From: an uncultured bacterium
Lineage (GTDB): Bacteria > Verrucomicrobiota > Kiritimatiellia > RFP12 > CAIWXQ01
Assembly (NCBI GenBank): GCA_903861045.1
Contig: CAIOST010000319.1
Coordinates: 1 to 32,956, forward strand
Length of the DNA stretch: 32,956 nucleotides
Direction: 5' to 3'
The notes under the pieces are model-generated. The model saw only the letters and a list, made by a program, of their open reading frames with translations, was not told where the DNA came from and did no database searches. The translations under genes and the position numbers were made by a program. Below, piece after piece: positions 1 through 7,914 of the stretch (position 1 is the first letter of the stretch; each line of letters opens with the position of its first letter).

Positions 1-30
1 GTCCAGGGATATTTGTGTGTAAAGGCCAGG

Positions 31-417
31 TCAAGCCCCCCCGGGCGCCCCAGTGCGCCATTCCAACTGTGTCCCGGGCGATACACCTGCCAGCTTGAGC
101 CATCCGGCGCGGACTTCCAGCGCGCGCAGTCCATGCCAGCCGCCCCAGACCAGCCATCGGCCGGGCGGCACATTCTGACAGACTCGCCGCACCCGCCAAG
201 CCTTATCCAGAAACACAACATCTAGTGCAAAGCGCATGCCGACCGTATGCACAGACCCGCACGCTTCAATGAGCAACCCCTGTCCGACTGGCAGGTCAGC
301 CCGGCCCAGCAAGCCGCGCATGCGCGCCGGCAGGGTGGCGGCGACCTCGAGGTTGCCCACCCAGAGTTGATCGTTCCAATACAATTGACCGGCTGACATC
401 TCGCACCAAACCTTCAT
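31..417 (-). CDS. DUF192 family protein
   Basis: This 128-residue protein matches the DUF192 pattern. It has RMRGLLGR near residue 33, then SVHTVGMRFALDVVFLD, then a PGR turn and LEVRAG. The family is a small beta-rich domain of uncertain role, often exported, but no signal peptide is visible here. The gene lies 42 bp downstream of the rhodanese-like gene on the same strand and is probably co-transcribed with it. There is no clear Shine-Dalgarno before the first ATG. A second in-frame ATG at 399 (MSAGQLYW) is an equally possible start. The family assignment is firm; the function is unknown. Confidence 0.8.
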   Translation of the reverse strand: MKVWCEMSAGQLYWNDQLWVGNLEVAATLPARMRGLLGRADLPVGQGLLIEACGSVHTVGMRFALDVVFLDKAWRVRRVCQNVPPGRWLVWGGWHGLRALEVRAGWLKLAGVSPGTQLEWRTGAPGGA

Positions 418-459
418 TCAGATGCCCCGATCGCACGCCATGGGCCGTTGGGCATCCTG

Positions 460-942
460 CTAATCGTCCAACAACTTACCATGGCCGACCGCCTCATACT
501 TCTTGGCATGCCACTCGCGTTTGCCACCCTCATACAGGATCACATCGGCAAACCCCATGAGCAACAATTGATGTACGGCATCGCGGCCAGATTCGCACTC
601 CTTGTCTAGGCAGTACACTACCAGGCGGCGCTGGCGTGGCCAGTCGCGGACCGTCTGCGCCAGTTCATCCTCCGGCACGGACATGGCGCCGCGGATATGG
701 AAATCCTGGTAAAAAAAGCGTGGTGAGACATCTACCAGCACAAAGTCATTCGTGTGCTGTAACATGGTCCGCAATCGCTCCGCGCGGATCACACGTAGAG
801 TCCAATTGGTAGGCCCGACAGCCACCGGCGCCGTGAGCGTCGGCGGCGGAGGGTTGGTCGGCACAGCACTTTGCTGAGCCAGCACCACCCCCGCCCCGCA
901 TAACACGCAAATCAAGGCGCAAGCACGCATGGGCAGCATCAT
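460..942 (-). CDS. Exported rhodanese-like domain protein
   Basis: The protein has 160 residues and begins with a signal peptide of about 22 residues (hydrophobic ALICVLCGAGVVLA, cut before QQSAVP). A proline-rich linker follows, then one rhodanese domain. The domain shows FVLVDVSPRFFYQDFHIRGAMSVP, then VVYCLDKECESGRDA with the candidate active-site Cys at about residue 111, then the family C-terminus with FADVILYEGGKREW. The site loop CLDKEC differs from the common CxxGxRS, so real sulfurtransferase activity is uncertain; it may only bind sulfur or act as a scaffold. The start was placed at the ATG just after GGAAAGG rather than at the upstream TTG (954). The ATG at 939 would have better spacing and is also possible. 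The likely location is the periplasm. Confidence 0.8.
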   Translation of the reverse strand: MMLPMRACALICVLCGAGVVLAQQSAVPTNPPPPTLTAPVAVGPTNWTLRVIRAERLRTMLQHTNDFVLVDVSPRFFYQDFHIRGAMSVPEDELAQTVRDWPRQRRLVVYCLDKECESGRDAVHQLLLMGFADVILYEGGKREWHAKKYEAVGHGKLLDD

Positions 943-978
943 GAACCTTTCCAAGGTCAGACGTCAATATGGTCTTTA

Positions 979-1109
979 GAGGCGCTTGCAAAACTCCCGG
1001 TTTTGCAAGCGGAGGGTTCAGGGTTCGGGGTTCAGGTGACGTTTCCGGCCTAAACTCTGGCATCTTGAACCCTGACACGCGGCTTTCCCCATGGTTTTGC
1101 AAGAGCCTC
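979..1109. repeat. Fold-back element, 16-bp inverted repeats
   Basis: The ends, gaggcgcttgcaaaac (979-994) and gttttgcaagagcctc (1094-1109), are inverted copies with 15 of 16 positions matching. The left arm also forms a perfect 11-bp hairpin by itself (984-994 with 1000-1010, loop tcccg). The interior carries GGTTCAG-type heptamers (1014-1037) and an inverted match to them (around 1066-1079), so the whole 131 bp can fold back. No target-site duplication is visible at the flanks. It lies between the pnp terminator and the rhodanese gene. It could be a degenerate MITE or a REP-like repeat. Confidence 0.6.
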
Positions 1110-1110
1110 A

Positions 1111-1150
1111 AAAGAAAAACGCCTTGTCGGCACTTAGCCGGCAAGGCGTT
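1111..1150 (-). terminator. Rho-independent terminator of rpsO-pnp
   Basis: On the minus strand a 13-bp stem, AACGCCTTGCCGG with its complement at 1118-1130, closes a 7-nt loop. It is followed by TTTTTCTTTT. It begins 38 bp after the pnp stop codon, the expected place for the end of the transcript. Confidence 0.9.
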
Positions 1151-1188
1151 ACTGGCGGGCTGAGGCCCGTCATGGTCAGCCAAATCGC

Positions 1189-3312
1189 CTACTTGACCTC
1201 TTCCTGCTGACGCTTCTGGTCCAGATCGCGCATGGCTTCGCGGCGGCTGAGCTTCACGCGGCCACGGTCATCCACGCCGATGCACTTGACCCACATCTTA
1301 TCGCCAATGTGGCAGACGTCCTCGACGCTGCGAATACGCTGCTCGGCCAGCTCGCTGATATGGCAAAGGCCGTCCTTACCAGGCAGGATCTCGACAAAGC
1401 AGCCGAACTCCTTGATGCCAGTGACCGTGCCCTCGTAGAGCTGTCCTTCCACAGCCTCCGCCACCACCATCTGCACTTCACGCTTAGCGATCTCCATGGA
1501 TTCGCCGTTAGCCGCGAAGATGCTGATTGTGCCATCGTCGGCAATGTCAATCTGCGCGCCGGAGATCTCAGTGATGCGGCGGATATTCTTACCGCCGGGG
1601 CCGATCAGGCCACCAATCTTGTCCACCGGAATCTGCAGCGTGAAGATGCGCGGAGCGTACTGCGAGAGTTCCGCACGCGGCGTGGCGATCACGTCGTGCA
1701 TGAAACCGAGGATCTGCATGCGCCCTTCGCGTGCCCGGGTCAACGCCTGTTCCACAATTTCCCAAGTTAGACCACGCAACTTGAGGTCCACCTGGAACCC
1801 GGTGATCCCCTTCGCCGTACCGGCCACCTTGAAGTCCATATCGCCGCAATGATCTTCTGACCCGATAATGTCCGTAACCATCACGTACTGCGACTCTTCC
1901 TTGTTACTGAACAGTCCCACCGAGACACCTGCCACGGCGCCCTTGATCGGAATGCCGGCATCCATCAGTGCTAAGGAGCCCACGCAGACGCTGGCCATCG
2001 AGGAGGAACCGTTCGATCCCATGATGTCAGAGACCACACGCACCGTGTAGGGATAATCCGTGGGGATGATCGGGCGCAACGAACGCTCGGCTAGCGCACC
2101 GTGGCCGATCTCGCGACGCCCGGTGCTGCCGAGGCGCCCGACTTCGCCCACCGAGTACGGCGGGAAGTTATAGTGCAACAGGAAGCTCTTCTGCTTTTCG
2201 CCGCCGGCAATGGCGTCCAGTGACTGCGCATCCTGCTTGGTGCCGAGCGTGACGGTGCCCAACGCTTGCGTCTCGCCGCGGTTGAACACGGCGGAGCCGT
2301 GGGCGCGCGGGATGATCGAGAGCTGTGCCGCCAACTTGCGAATGTCGTTCGAACCACGACCATCAATGCGCTTGCCGTGCTCCAGCACGTTGCGGCGCAC
2401 GAGTTCGATCTCAAAATTATCGAACAGCGTGAAAAAGTGACTGGCGGTCAAGCGCGGGAACTTCTCGAGTGTCTCGGTCTGCAGCGCGGCCTTGATGGTC
2501 TTGATCGCGACTTCGCGATCATGCTTACCAGCGATGAGCAGCGCCCGACTCAGCGAATCGCCCGCCGTGGCGCGCAAGAACGCCATCTGGTCCTTGTCCG
2601 GCTCGCCATCCACCACCACTTTATCCGCCTTGTTGAGCAGGCGGCGCAATTGGATCTGGGCATCAATGATCTTCACCACTTCGGCATGGGCGCATTTCAT
2701 CGCCGCCAGGAACTCGGCCTCAGAAATCTCGTCCGCCGCACCCTCCATCATGAGGAAGCGCTCGCGCGTGCCGGCATATACCAGGTCCAGATCGCTCTGG
2801 GCGCGCTGGGCATGCGTGGGATTGATGACCAACTGGCCAGCCACACGGCCAACGCGCACCGCCCCGATGGGTCCCATGAAGGGGATGTCGGAGATGTGCA
2901 GCGCCGCGCTGGCGGCATTCACACCCAACACATCCGGGTCATTCACGCCGTCGGCCGACAGCACCATGCTGTTGACCTGCACGTCATTAATGTAGCCATC
3001 GGGGAAAAGCGGGCGGATCGGGCGGTCAATGATGCGGGCCGTGAGGATCTCCTTCTCACTGGGGCGCGCCTCGCGCTTGAAGAACCCGCCGGGGAAACGG
3101 CCGGCCGCGTAATACTTCTCGCGATACTCGACCTGCAATGGGAAGAAATCAATCCCCTCGCGCGGCTTGTCGGTGTTCGTCACCGCACAGAACATAATGG
3201 TTTCGCCGAGGGTGACGGTAGTAGCACCGGCGGCCTGTCGGGCGAGCAGCCCGGTTTCGATGGTGATAGTCTGGCCGCCAATTTCGACGGCGACGGATAC
3301 AGTGTCCTTCAT
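1189..3312 (-). CDS. pnp: Polyribonucleotide nucleotidyltransferase (PNPase)
   Basis: PNPase degrades RNA 3'-to-5' using phosphate and is a core subunit of RNA degradosomes in the cytoplasm. The 707 residues show the full architecture: first RNase PH domain (about 1-220), the alpha-helical domain (about 230-310), second RNase PH domain (about 315-545) with GSNGSSSMA at 432-440 and the acidic GDMDFK at 490-495, a KH domain with GPGGKNI at 571-577, and an S1 domain (about 621-692). The open frame extends 41 codons further upstream. The ATG at 3312 was chosen because [13 protein letters not shown] matches the family N-terminus and AAAGGG sits just before it. The gene follows rpsO, the classic order. 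Confidence 0.97.
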   Translation of the reverse strand: MKDTVSVAVEIGGQTITIETGLLARQAAGATTVTLGETIMFCAVTNTDKPREGIDFFPLQVEYREKYYAAGRFPGGFFKREARPSEKEILTARIIDRPIRPLFPDGYINDVQVNSMVLSADGVNDPDVLGVNAASAALHISDIPFMGPIGAVRVGRVAGQLVINPTHAQRAQSDLDLVYAGTRERFLMMEGAADEISEAEFLAAMKCAHAEVVKIIDAQIQLRRLLNKADKVVVDGEPDKDQMAFLRATAGDSLSRALLIAGKHDREVAIKTIKAALQTETLEKFPRLTASHFFTLFDNFEIELVRRNVLEHGKRIDGRGSNDIRKLAAQLSIIPRAHGSAVFNRGETQALGTVTLGTKQDAQSLDAIAGGEKQKSFLLHYNFPPYSVGEVGRLGSTGRREIGHGALAERSLRPIIPTDYPYTVRVVSDIMGSNGSSSMASVCVGSLALMDAGIPIKGAVAGVSVGLFSNKEESQYVMVTDIIGSEDHCGDMDFKVAGTAKGITGFQVDLKLRGLTWEIVEQALTRAREGRMQILGFMHDVIATPRAELSQYAPRIFTLQIPVDKIGGLIGPGGKNIRRITEISGAQIDIADDGTISIFAANGESMEIAKREVQMVVAEAVEGQLYEGTVTGIKEFGCFVEILPGKDGLCHISELAEQRIRSVEDVCHIGDKMWVKCIGVDDRGRVKLSRREAMRDLDQKRQQEEVK

Positions 3313-3435
3313 GTTGCCCTTTCTGGATACAAGGATGCGGTCAGCGATCAATGAGCCACTTGATGCCAAATCCAAGCAATCGCCAAATCGCCGGTTAAAC
3401 GACAATTGACGATGCGTGGTTAATGTCCACCCCAA

Positions 3436-3458
3436 GTGACCACCTTGGCGGTGGTCAC
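3436..3458 (-). promoter_or_regulatory. Perfect hairpin in the rpsO-pnp intergenic region
   Basis: A perfect 9-bp inverted repeat (3436-3444 with 3450-3458) encloses a 5-nt loop. It lies 124-146 nt upstream of the pnp start. No T-run follows it on the minus strand, so it is not an ordinary intrinsic terminator. In E. coli the pnp leader at this place forms an RNase III-cut hairpin used for autoregulation. An analogous role here is inferred from position and shape only. Confidence 0.5.
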
Positions 3459-3507
3459 CGGCAATTCACAAGCGCATGACCCACCTTAGCGGGGCATCCG
3501 GCCTGGA

Positions 3508-3771
3508 TCACCGGCGGATATTGAGCTCCTTGATGAGCTTCTGGTAGCGGCTCTCGTTCTGACTCCGCAGATAATCGAGTAGACTGCGGCGCGAGTTGAC
3601 CATGCGGATCAGCCCGTAACGCGAGCTGCAATCCTTCTTATGGCCCTTTAGATGTTCAGTCAGTGCCTCGATCTTCTTCGTCAGCACTGCAATCTGAACT
3701 TCACTGGAGCCGGTATCATTCGCGTGGCGTTGAAACGGCTTCCGAATCGCTACCTTGTCCATCTGGCTCAT
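3508..3771 (-). CDS. rpsO: 30S ribosomal protein S15
   Basis: The 87 residues match S15 throughout, for example [19 protein letters not shown], then [15 protein letters not shown] and the closing [28 protein letters not shown]15 binds 16S rRNA early in assembly of the small-subunit platform and often represses its own mRNA. The length is close to the usual 89. A second in-frame ATG three codons in (MDKVAIR) is possible. pnp lies 195 bp downstream on the same strand. Confidence 0.97.
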   Translation of the reverse strand: MSQMDKVAIRKPFQRHANDTGSSEVQIAVLTKKIEALTEHLKGHKKDCSSRYGLIRMVNSRRSLLDYLRSQNESRYQKLIKELNIRR

Positions 3772-3823
3772 GTCTCTACCACGTCCTTGTTCCGTTTTTC
3801 TTTTCTGTGTGTTTCAGGGGCGC

Positions 3824-3852
3824 ACTATACGAATTCCCCGCACACGAGTAAA
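3824..3852 (-). promoter_or_regulatory. Candidate sigma-70 promoter for rpsO-pnp
   Basis: On the minus strand, TTTACT (3847-3852), a 17-bp spacer and TATAGT (3824-3829) form a good housekeeping promoter about 50 bp upstream of the rpsO start. It was identified by eye from match to consensus and position. Confidence 0.55.
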
Positions 3853-3897
3853 GCGAATTCGAGGTGCAACGCATTTGCCACAAAATCGCGGCCAAGT

Positions 3898-4103
3898 CAG
3901 GATGACCAGCAGTTCTCATTATGGAAGTCTGGTGTGCTGAACAGACAAAGTAGAAAAATGAAGAGGGAAGACGAAGGATGGCTGTCGCACCCTACTTTGT
4001 CTTTCCGCTTCATCTTTCTACCTTGTCTTTCACCCCAATCTCCCGTCCCCGCGACCCAAGGTCGCGGGGGACGGTGCCATAATGAGAACTGCTGCAGGAT
4101 GAC
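3898..4103. mobile_element. MITE-like element, 18-bp TIRs and 9-bp target duplication
   Basis: Perfect 18-bp terminal inverted repeats (cagcagttctcattatgg at 3907-3924 and its exact complement at 4077-4094) bound a 188-bp element. Directly outside both ends is the same 9-bp word, caggatgac (3898-3906 and 4095-4103), a perfect target-site duplication. Inside are a second inverted pair of 21 bp with two mismatches (3943-3963 with 4008-4028) and a GC-rich hairpin of about 14 bp with a one-base bulge (4043-4074). No transposase-sized frame is present, so it is non-autonomous. A 9-bp duplication is known from IS4-group and IS1-type transposases; the actual driver cannot be told from this window. 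Confidence 0.85.
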
Positions 4104-4245
4104 TGCTACCGCTTGCGTCGTACCCCCTGCCCCGCATATGCTATGTCTGCGTCGCTTGGCGGTAAGCCCGCCTGCGCGTCAGACTGCCCCCCCATAGGCC
4201 TCCGGCCATCGGTGCGCCACCGCTAACCCCCAAAAGGACCGCTCC

Positions 4246-4662
4246 ATGCGTCACTCCTGGATCCCGCTCAGCCTCATCCTGCTGGCGTCTGCCAGCTCGT
4301 ACGCTTTCGCGCAAGACTTCGGCGGTCTTGTCGGCAAGAAGAAAAAGCCGCGGCGGGCACCGGCAGCGGCGGCCATCACCAACGACTTGCAACAGACCAG
4401 TTGGAAAGGTGAACTCGCGGCTGCGCCAGCCAATGCCACCAACGACGTGGTCGCGATGCTGAAACAACAAAAGCCACTGGGCGGCGCGCTGCCCATCCCC
4501 TTACGCGCGCAGGACCCCGTGCTGGCGACGCGCCTGCGAGAACTCAGCCAGCCACACGCCAACCATGCGGTGGTGCTAACGGCGCACCTCGACCCGGATG
4601 GTACCACCCTGCTGGTGACCGATCTCCGCCAACTCCCCTCGGCACCCAAACCGACACGCTAG
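4246..4662 (+). CDS. Small exported protein of unknown function
   Basis: The 138-residue protein starts with a clear signal peptide (MRHSWIPLSLILLASASSYAFA, cleavage before QDFGG). A short basic stretch (KKKKPRR) and an alanine-rich region follow. The C-terminal half contains VVLTAHLDPDGTTLLVTDLRQLP. AAGGA lies 9 bp before the ATG. No family is recognised. It is 59 bp upstream of rfaE2 on the same strand, but rfaE2 appears to have its own -10 element, so co-transcription is not certain. The signal peptide and normal codon use support a real gene. Confidence 0.65.
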   Translation: MRHSWIPLSLILLASASSYAFAQDFGGLVGKKKKPRRAPAAAAITNDLQQTSWKGELAAAPANATNDVVAMLKQQKPLGGALPIPLRAQDPVLATRLRELSQPHANHAVVLTAHLDPDGTTLLVTDLRQLPSAPKPTR

Positions 4663-4680
4663 CCGCAGCCTACGCCGACC

Positions 4681-4689
4681 TGCTATAGT
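4681..4689 (+). promoter_or_regulatory. Candidate extended -10 element before rfaE2
   Basis: The motif TGCTATAGT fits an extended -10 (TGn plus TATAGT). It lies 33 bp before the preferred rfaE2 ATG. No -35 match is visible 17 bp upstream, which is tolerated for extended -10 promoters. Confidence 0.4.
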
Positions 4690-4721
4690 CATTGGCCAAA
4701 GACGCGGCCGCGTGCATCCGT

Positions 4722-5228
4722 ATGACCAACCCAGAGCCTAAAACTAAGCTTGTTACGCTGGCAACGCTGCTGGCACAGCGCGCCCTCTGGCGCCAGCAAG
4801 GGCGCACCGTGGTCTGGACCAACGGCTGCTTCGACCTGCTGCATACCGGCCATTTGCAGAGCCTGCTGCAAGCCGCGGCGTTGGGCGACATCTTGATCGT
4901 CGGCGTGAACAGCGACGCCTCCGTGCGGCGCCTCAAAGGATCCAACCGCCCCATCTGCCACCAGGCTGACCGCGCCTACCTGCTGGCCGCTCTGGCCTGC
5001 GTGGACTTTGTCTGCATACTGGATGACGACACGCCCGTCGCGGCCTTGTCGCGCTTGCAGCCGGACATCCATTGCAAAGGGGAGGAATATGCCCCACCCC
5101 ATGGCAAGCCAATCCAGGAAATGCCCGTGGTGGCAGCCTATGGTGGTCAGATTCGCTTCCTCCCACGGCTACCTGGACACGCCACCACGGAGATCATCCA
5201 GCGCCTGGCAGCAGCCGAAAGAACTTGA
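4722..5228 (+). CDS. rfaE2: D-glycero-beta-D-manno-heptose 1-phosphate adenylyltransferase
   Basis: The enzyme transfers AMP from ATP to heptose 1-phosphate, giving ADP-heptose for the LPS inner core. The 168 residues are one nucleotidyltransferase domain with TNGCFDLLHTGHLQSL, including the HxGH site at 41-44, then ILIVGVNSDASVRRLKG, RPICHQADRAYLLAAL and the HCKGEEY region. This corresponds to the C-terminal half of bifunctional HldE; the sugar-kinase half is not fused and is not in this window. A TTG 30 bp upstream would extend the frame, but the ATG matches the family better. It sits at the head of the glycan genes. Confidence 0.9.
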   Translation: MTNPEPKTKLVTLATLLAQRALWRQQGRTVVWTNGCFDLLHTGHLQSLLQAAALGDILIVGVNSDASVRRLKGSNRPICHQADRAYLLAALACVDFVCILDDDTPVAALSRLQPDIHCKGEEYAPPHGKPIQEMPVVAAYGGQIRFLPRLPGHATTEIIQRLAAAERT

Positions 5229-5300
5229 GTATCCGTATCTCGCAGCTATATTCTTCCTCCGCAACTCAGTAAGAAACGGTTCAGGGCTCCATGGGATCAA

Positions 5301-5360
5301 CCTGAACCCTGAACCCCGAACCCTGAACCCTGCCCCCTGAACCCTAGCGCCTGAACCCTG
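5301..5360 (+). repeat. Degenerate heptamer array (CTGAACC type)
   Basis: Repeated CTGAACC words, some intact and some altered or spaced by extra bases, fill most of the 177-bp gap between rfaE2 and tviB. This is the complement of the GGTTCAG unit found elsewhere in the window. An inverted partner, ggttcaggg, lies at about 5279-5287. Confidence 0.7.
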
Positions 5361-5405
5361 GCACCTGAGCCGTTCCCTTCTCCCCCAAGAGAGCACCCAC
5401 CTATC

Positions 5406-6701
5406 ATGAGCACTTCACTTGCCGAGAAGATTGAATCGCGCCAAGCACGCCTCGCCGTCATTGGTTTGGGGTATGTCGGCCTGCCGTTAGCCGTCGAATT
5501 TGGCAAACACTTTCCCGTCATCGGGTTCGATTGCAATGCCAAGCGGATTCAGGAGGTGGCGAATGGGCAGGACCATACGCTCGAAACCGCCCCGGAGGAG
5601 ATCCGGGCCGCCCGACAGCTGACCTGCTCCGCCAACCCCGCTGACCTGAGCAACATTGATTTTTTTATTGTAACCGTGCCGACCCCGGTAGACGAATTCA
5701 AGTGCCCAGACATCCAGCCGCTGATCAAAGCCAGCGAGACCATCGGCCGCGCGCTCAAACCCGGCGCCGTGGTGATTTACGAAAGCACGGTCTACCCGGG
5801 CTGCACCGAAGAGGACTGTGTGCCGGTCTTGGAGCGCTGCAGCGGTCTCACATTCAACCAGGACTTCTGCTGCGGCTATACGCCGGAACGCATCAATCCG
5901 GGCGACAAAACCCATACACTCACCAAGGTCCGCAAGGTGACCTCCGGCTCGACCCCGGAGACAGCCCTGCTTGTGGACCAACTCTACCGCACGATCATTA
6001 CGGCCGGCACCCATCTGGCCCCCAGCATCCGGGTGGCCGAGGCTGCCAAGGTAATTGAGAACACGCAGCGCGATATCAACATCGCCTTCGTCAACGAACT
6101 GGCGCAAATCTTCGATCGCATGGGAATCGACACGCAGGATGTCCTGGACGCCGCCGGCACCAAATGGAACTTCCTGCCGTTCCGGCCCGGCCTGGTCGGC
6201 GGCCATTGTATTGGTGTAGATCCCTACTATCTAACCCACAAGGCCCAAGCCCTCGGACATCACGCCGAAGTCATTCTGGCCGGCCGGCGGATGAATGACG
6301 GTATGGGCGTCTACGTCGCCAACCGCATCGTCAAGCTGATGATCAAAAAGGGGCACGGCGTACAGGGGTCCCAGGTGCTGATGCTGGGAATCACGTTCAA
6401 AGAGAACTGTCCCGATATCCGTAACTCCCGGGCGATTGACGTCGTGCGCGAATTACAGGATTTCGGTTGCCGCGTCAGCGTCTACGACCCCTGGGCCGAT
6501 GCGGCCGAAGTTCGCCACGAATACGGCCTGGAACTGCTGCCAAGCCTCCCGCCCACGACCACCCCGTACGATGCCGTGGTCTTAGCTGTGGCGCACGAAC
6601 GCTTCCGCGAGCTGCCGTTGCGGCAACAACTGCGCGCCAATGGCGTGATCTTCGACATCAAGGGGTTCCTCGACCGTCGCCTCGTCGACGGCCGACTCTA
6701 G
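5406..6701 (+). CDS. tviB: UDP-HexNAc 6-dehydrogenase, TviB/WbpO type
   Basis: This family oxidises C6 of a UDP-N-acetylhexosamine with two NAD+ to the uronic acid used in capsule or O-antigen. The 431 residues contain the Rossmann motif VIGLGYVGLP (18-27), EFGKHFPVIGFD typical of the TviB branch, the central AAKVIENTQRDINIAFVNE helix with the catalytic lysine near 215, and FRPGLVGGHCIGVDPYYL with catalytic Cys268. The C-terminal nucleotide-binding domain has GITFKENCPDIRNS. It is followed 26 bp later by a GT4 gene, forming a short glycan operon. The exact substrate (UDP-GlcNAc or UDP-GalNAc) cannot be decided from sequence alone. Confidence 0.9.
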   Translation: MSTSLAEKIESRQARLAVIGLGYVGLPLAVEFGKHFPVIGFDCNAKRIQEVANGQDHTLETAPEEIRAARQLTCSANPADLSNIDFFIVTVPTPVDEFKCPDIQPLIKASETIGRALKPGAVVIYESTVYPGCTEEDCVPVLERCSGLTFNQDFCCGYTPERINPGDKTHTLTKVRKVTSGSTPETALLVDQLYRTIITAGTHLAPSIRVAEAAKVIENTQRDINIAFVNELAQIFDRMGIDTQDVLDAAGTKWNFLPFRPGLVGGHCIGVDPYYLTHKAQALGHHAEVILAGRRMNDGMGVYVANRIVKLMIKKGHGVQGSQVLMLGITFKENCPDIRNSRAIDVVRELQDFGCRVSVYDPWADAAEVRHEYGLELLPSLPPTTTPYDAVVLAVAHERFRELPLRQQLRANGVIFDIKGFLDRRLVDGRL

Positions 6702-6727
6702 CTGCGCCGGTCACGGACGAGGCACAT

Positions 6728-7840
6728 GTGCATATAGTCCAACTAATTCCCGAGTTGCAGGAAGGCGGCGTCGAGCGCGGCGTGGTTGAGATGAACCGCG
6801 AACTGGTCCAGCGTGGCGTGACCAGCAGCGTGATCTCCTGCGGCGGACGGCTGGTGGCGGCTATTGAAGCAGACGGCGGGCAGCATATCACCCTGGATAT
6901 CTGCTCCAAGAACCCGCTCACCGCGCCATGGCGGGCGTATCGTCTGCGGCGCGTCTTACAGGAGGTGCGGCCGGACATCGTGCATGTGCGCAGCCGCCTG
7001 CCAGCCTGGCTGCTGCGCCTCGCCAATCGCCGCCTCCGACTACCAGTTGTCAGTACGGTACACGGCTTCAACAGCGTGAGCGCCTATAGCCGCATCATGA
7101 CGCAGGCGGACCGGGTGATCTGCGTCAGCCATGCGATTCAGGCCTATATTCAGAAAAACTACCACACGTCGAGCGAACGGCTGAGCGTGATTCACCGCGG
7201 GATCGATCCCACCGAGTTTGATCCAGCGCGCTTGAACCAAGCCTTTATCGAGCAATTTCAACGCGAGCAGGCCCTGGCGGACCGGTATGTCGTGGCCAGC
7301 GTCGGACGCGTGACACCGCTCAAAGACTACGAGACCTTTATTCGGGCCGTGGCGGCCGCGCGCCCGGAGATCCCCAACATCCTCGGCCTGATCGTGGGCG
7401 GCATTCGTGCCGATCGTCAGGGCTATGCCGCGCGGTTGCAGGCCCTCGTGGCGGAGTTGCAGGTGGCCGATGCGATCCGCTTTGTGGGCAGCCAGCGGCA
7501 GATCGCCGAAATTTATCACCTCAGCGATGTGGTGGTCTCCAGCTCCCGCAAGCCGGAAAGTTTCGGGCGCGCCATCGCCGAAGCACTGGCCATGGAGACC
7601 CCGGTGATTGCCAGCCGCCACGGCGGCGCGCTCGAGATCGTACGCGAAGGCATCAACGGGCAGCTCTTCACCCCGGGCGACGCGGCCGATCTGACCCGCT
7701 GCCTAGTGGCCGCCAGCCGCCAGACCTATACCGGGTTGCGGGCCGATGCCCTGGCGCGCTTTGCCCTCAGCACCATGGTGGAACGCACGCTGGCGGTGTA
7801 TCACGACCTCCTCCATACACGCACAGGCGCCCCCGCATAG
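6728..7840 (+). CDS. GT4-family glycosyltransferase
   Basis: The 370-residue protein has the GT-B fold of retaining GT4 transferases. The N-terminal domain opens with MHIVQLIPELQEGGVERGVVE. Next come VHGFNS and VICVSHAI (about 111-138), the linker HRGIDPTEFDP, then SVGRVTPLKDYETFI (191-205). The nucleotide-sugar site is KPESFGRAIAEALAMETPVIASRHGG (E277 and E285 of the EX7E motif). The open frame runs further upstream inside tviB, but those residues are an artefact. GTG at 6728 gives the proper N-terminus and follows GACGAGG. It is probably co-transcribed with tviB. Confidence 0.88.
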   Translation: MHIVQLIPELQEGGVERGVVEMNRELVQRGVTSSVISCGGRLVAAIEADGGQHITLDICSKNPLTAPWRAYRLRRVLQEVRPDIVHVRSRLPAWLLRLANRRLRLPVVSTVHGFNSVSAYSRIMTQADRVICVSHAIQAYIQKNYHTSSERLSVIHRGIDPTEFDPARLNQAFIEQFQREQALADRYVVASVGRVTPLKDYETFIRAVAAARPEIPNILGLIVGGIRADRQGYAARLQALVAELQVADAIRFVGSQRQIAEIYHLSDVVVSSSRKPESFGRAIAEALAMETPVIASRHGGALEIVREGINGQLFTPGDAADLTRCLVAASRQTYTGLRADALARFALSTMVERTLAVYHDLLHTRTGAPA

Positions 7841-7869
7841 CGAAGGCCGACCAAGCTTTGCGTCTAAGA

Positions 7870-7896
7870 CCGGTTGATGGGCTCCCATCCAGCCGG
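7870..7896. terminator. Hairpin between convergent genes
   Basis: A strong hairpin (CCGGTTGATGGG pairing across a CT loop with CCCATCCAGCCGG, one bulge) lies between the converging GT4 and methyltransferase genes. There is no T-run on either side. It may act as a bidirectional transcript end or 3'-end protector rather than a classic intrinsic terminator. Confidence 0.4.
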
Positions 7897-7914
7897 AAGG
7901 GGCATGGCAGAAAT

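Noticed and set aside
2266-3354. Long 362-codon frame on the plus strand antisense to pnp
   Set aside because: It lies opposite the certain pnp gene and its translation is rich in H, R and G with no family resemblance; such shadows are normal in GC-rich genes.
3652-4197. 181-codon plus-strand frame crossing the rpsO 5' end and the MITE
   Set aside because: It runs antisense to rpsO, then through the MITE palindromes; not a plausible protein or transposase.
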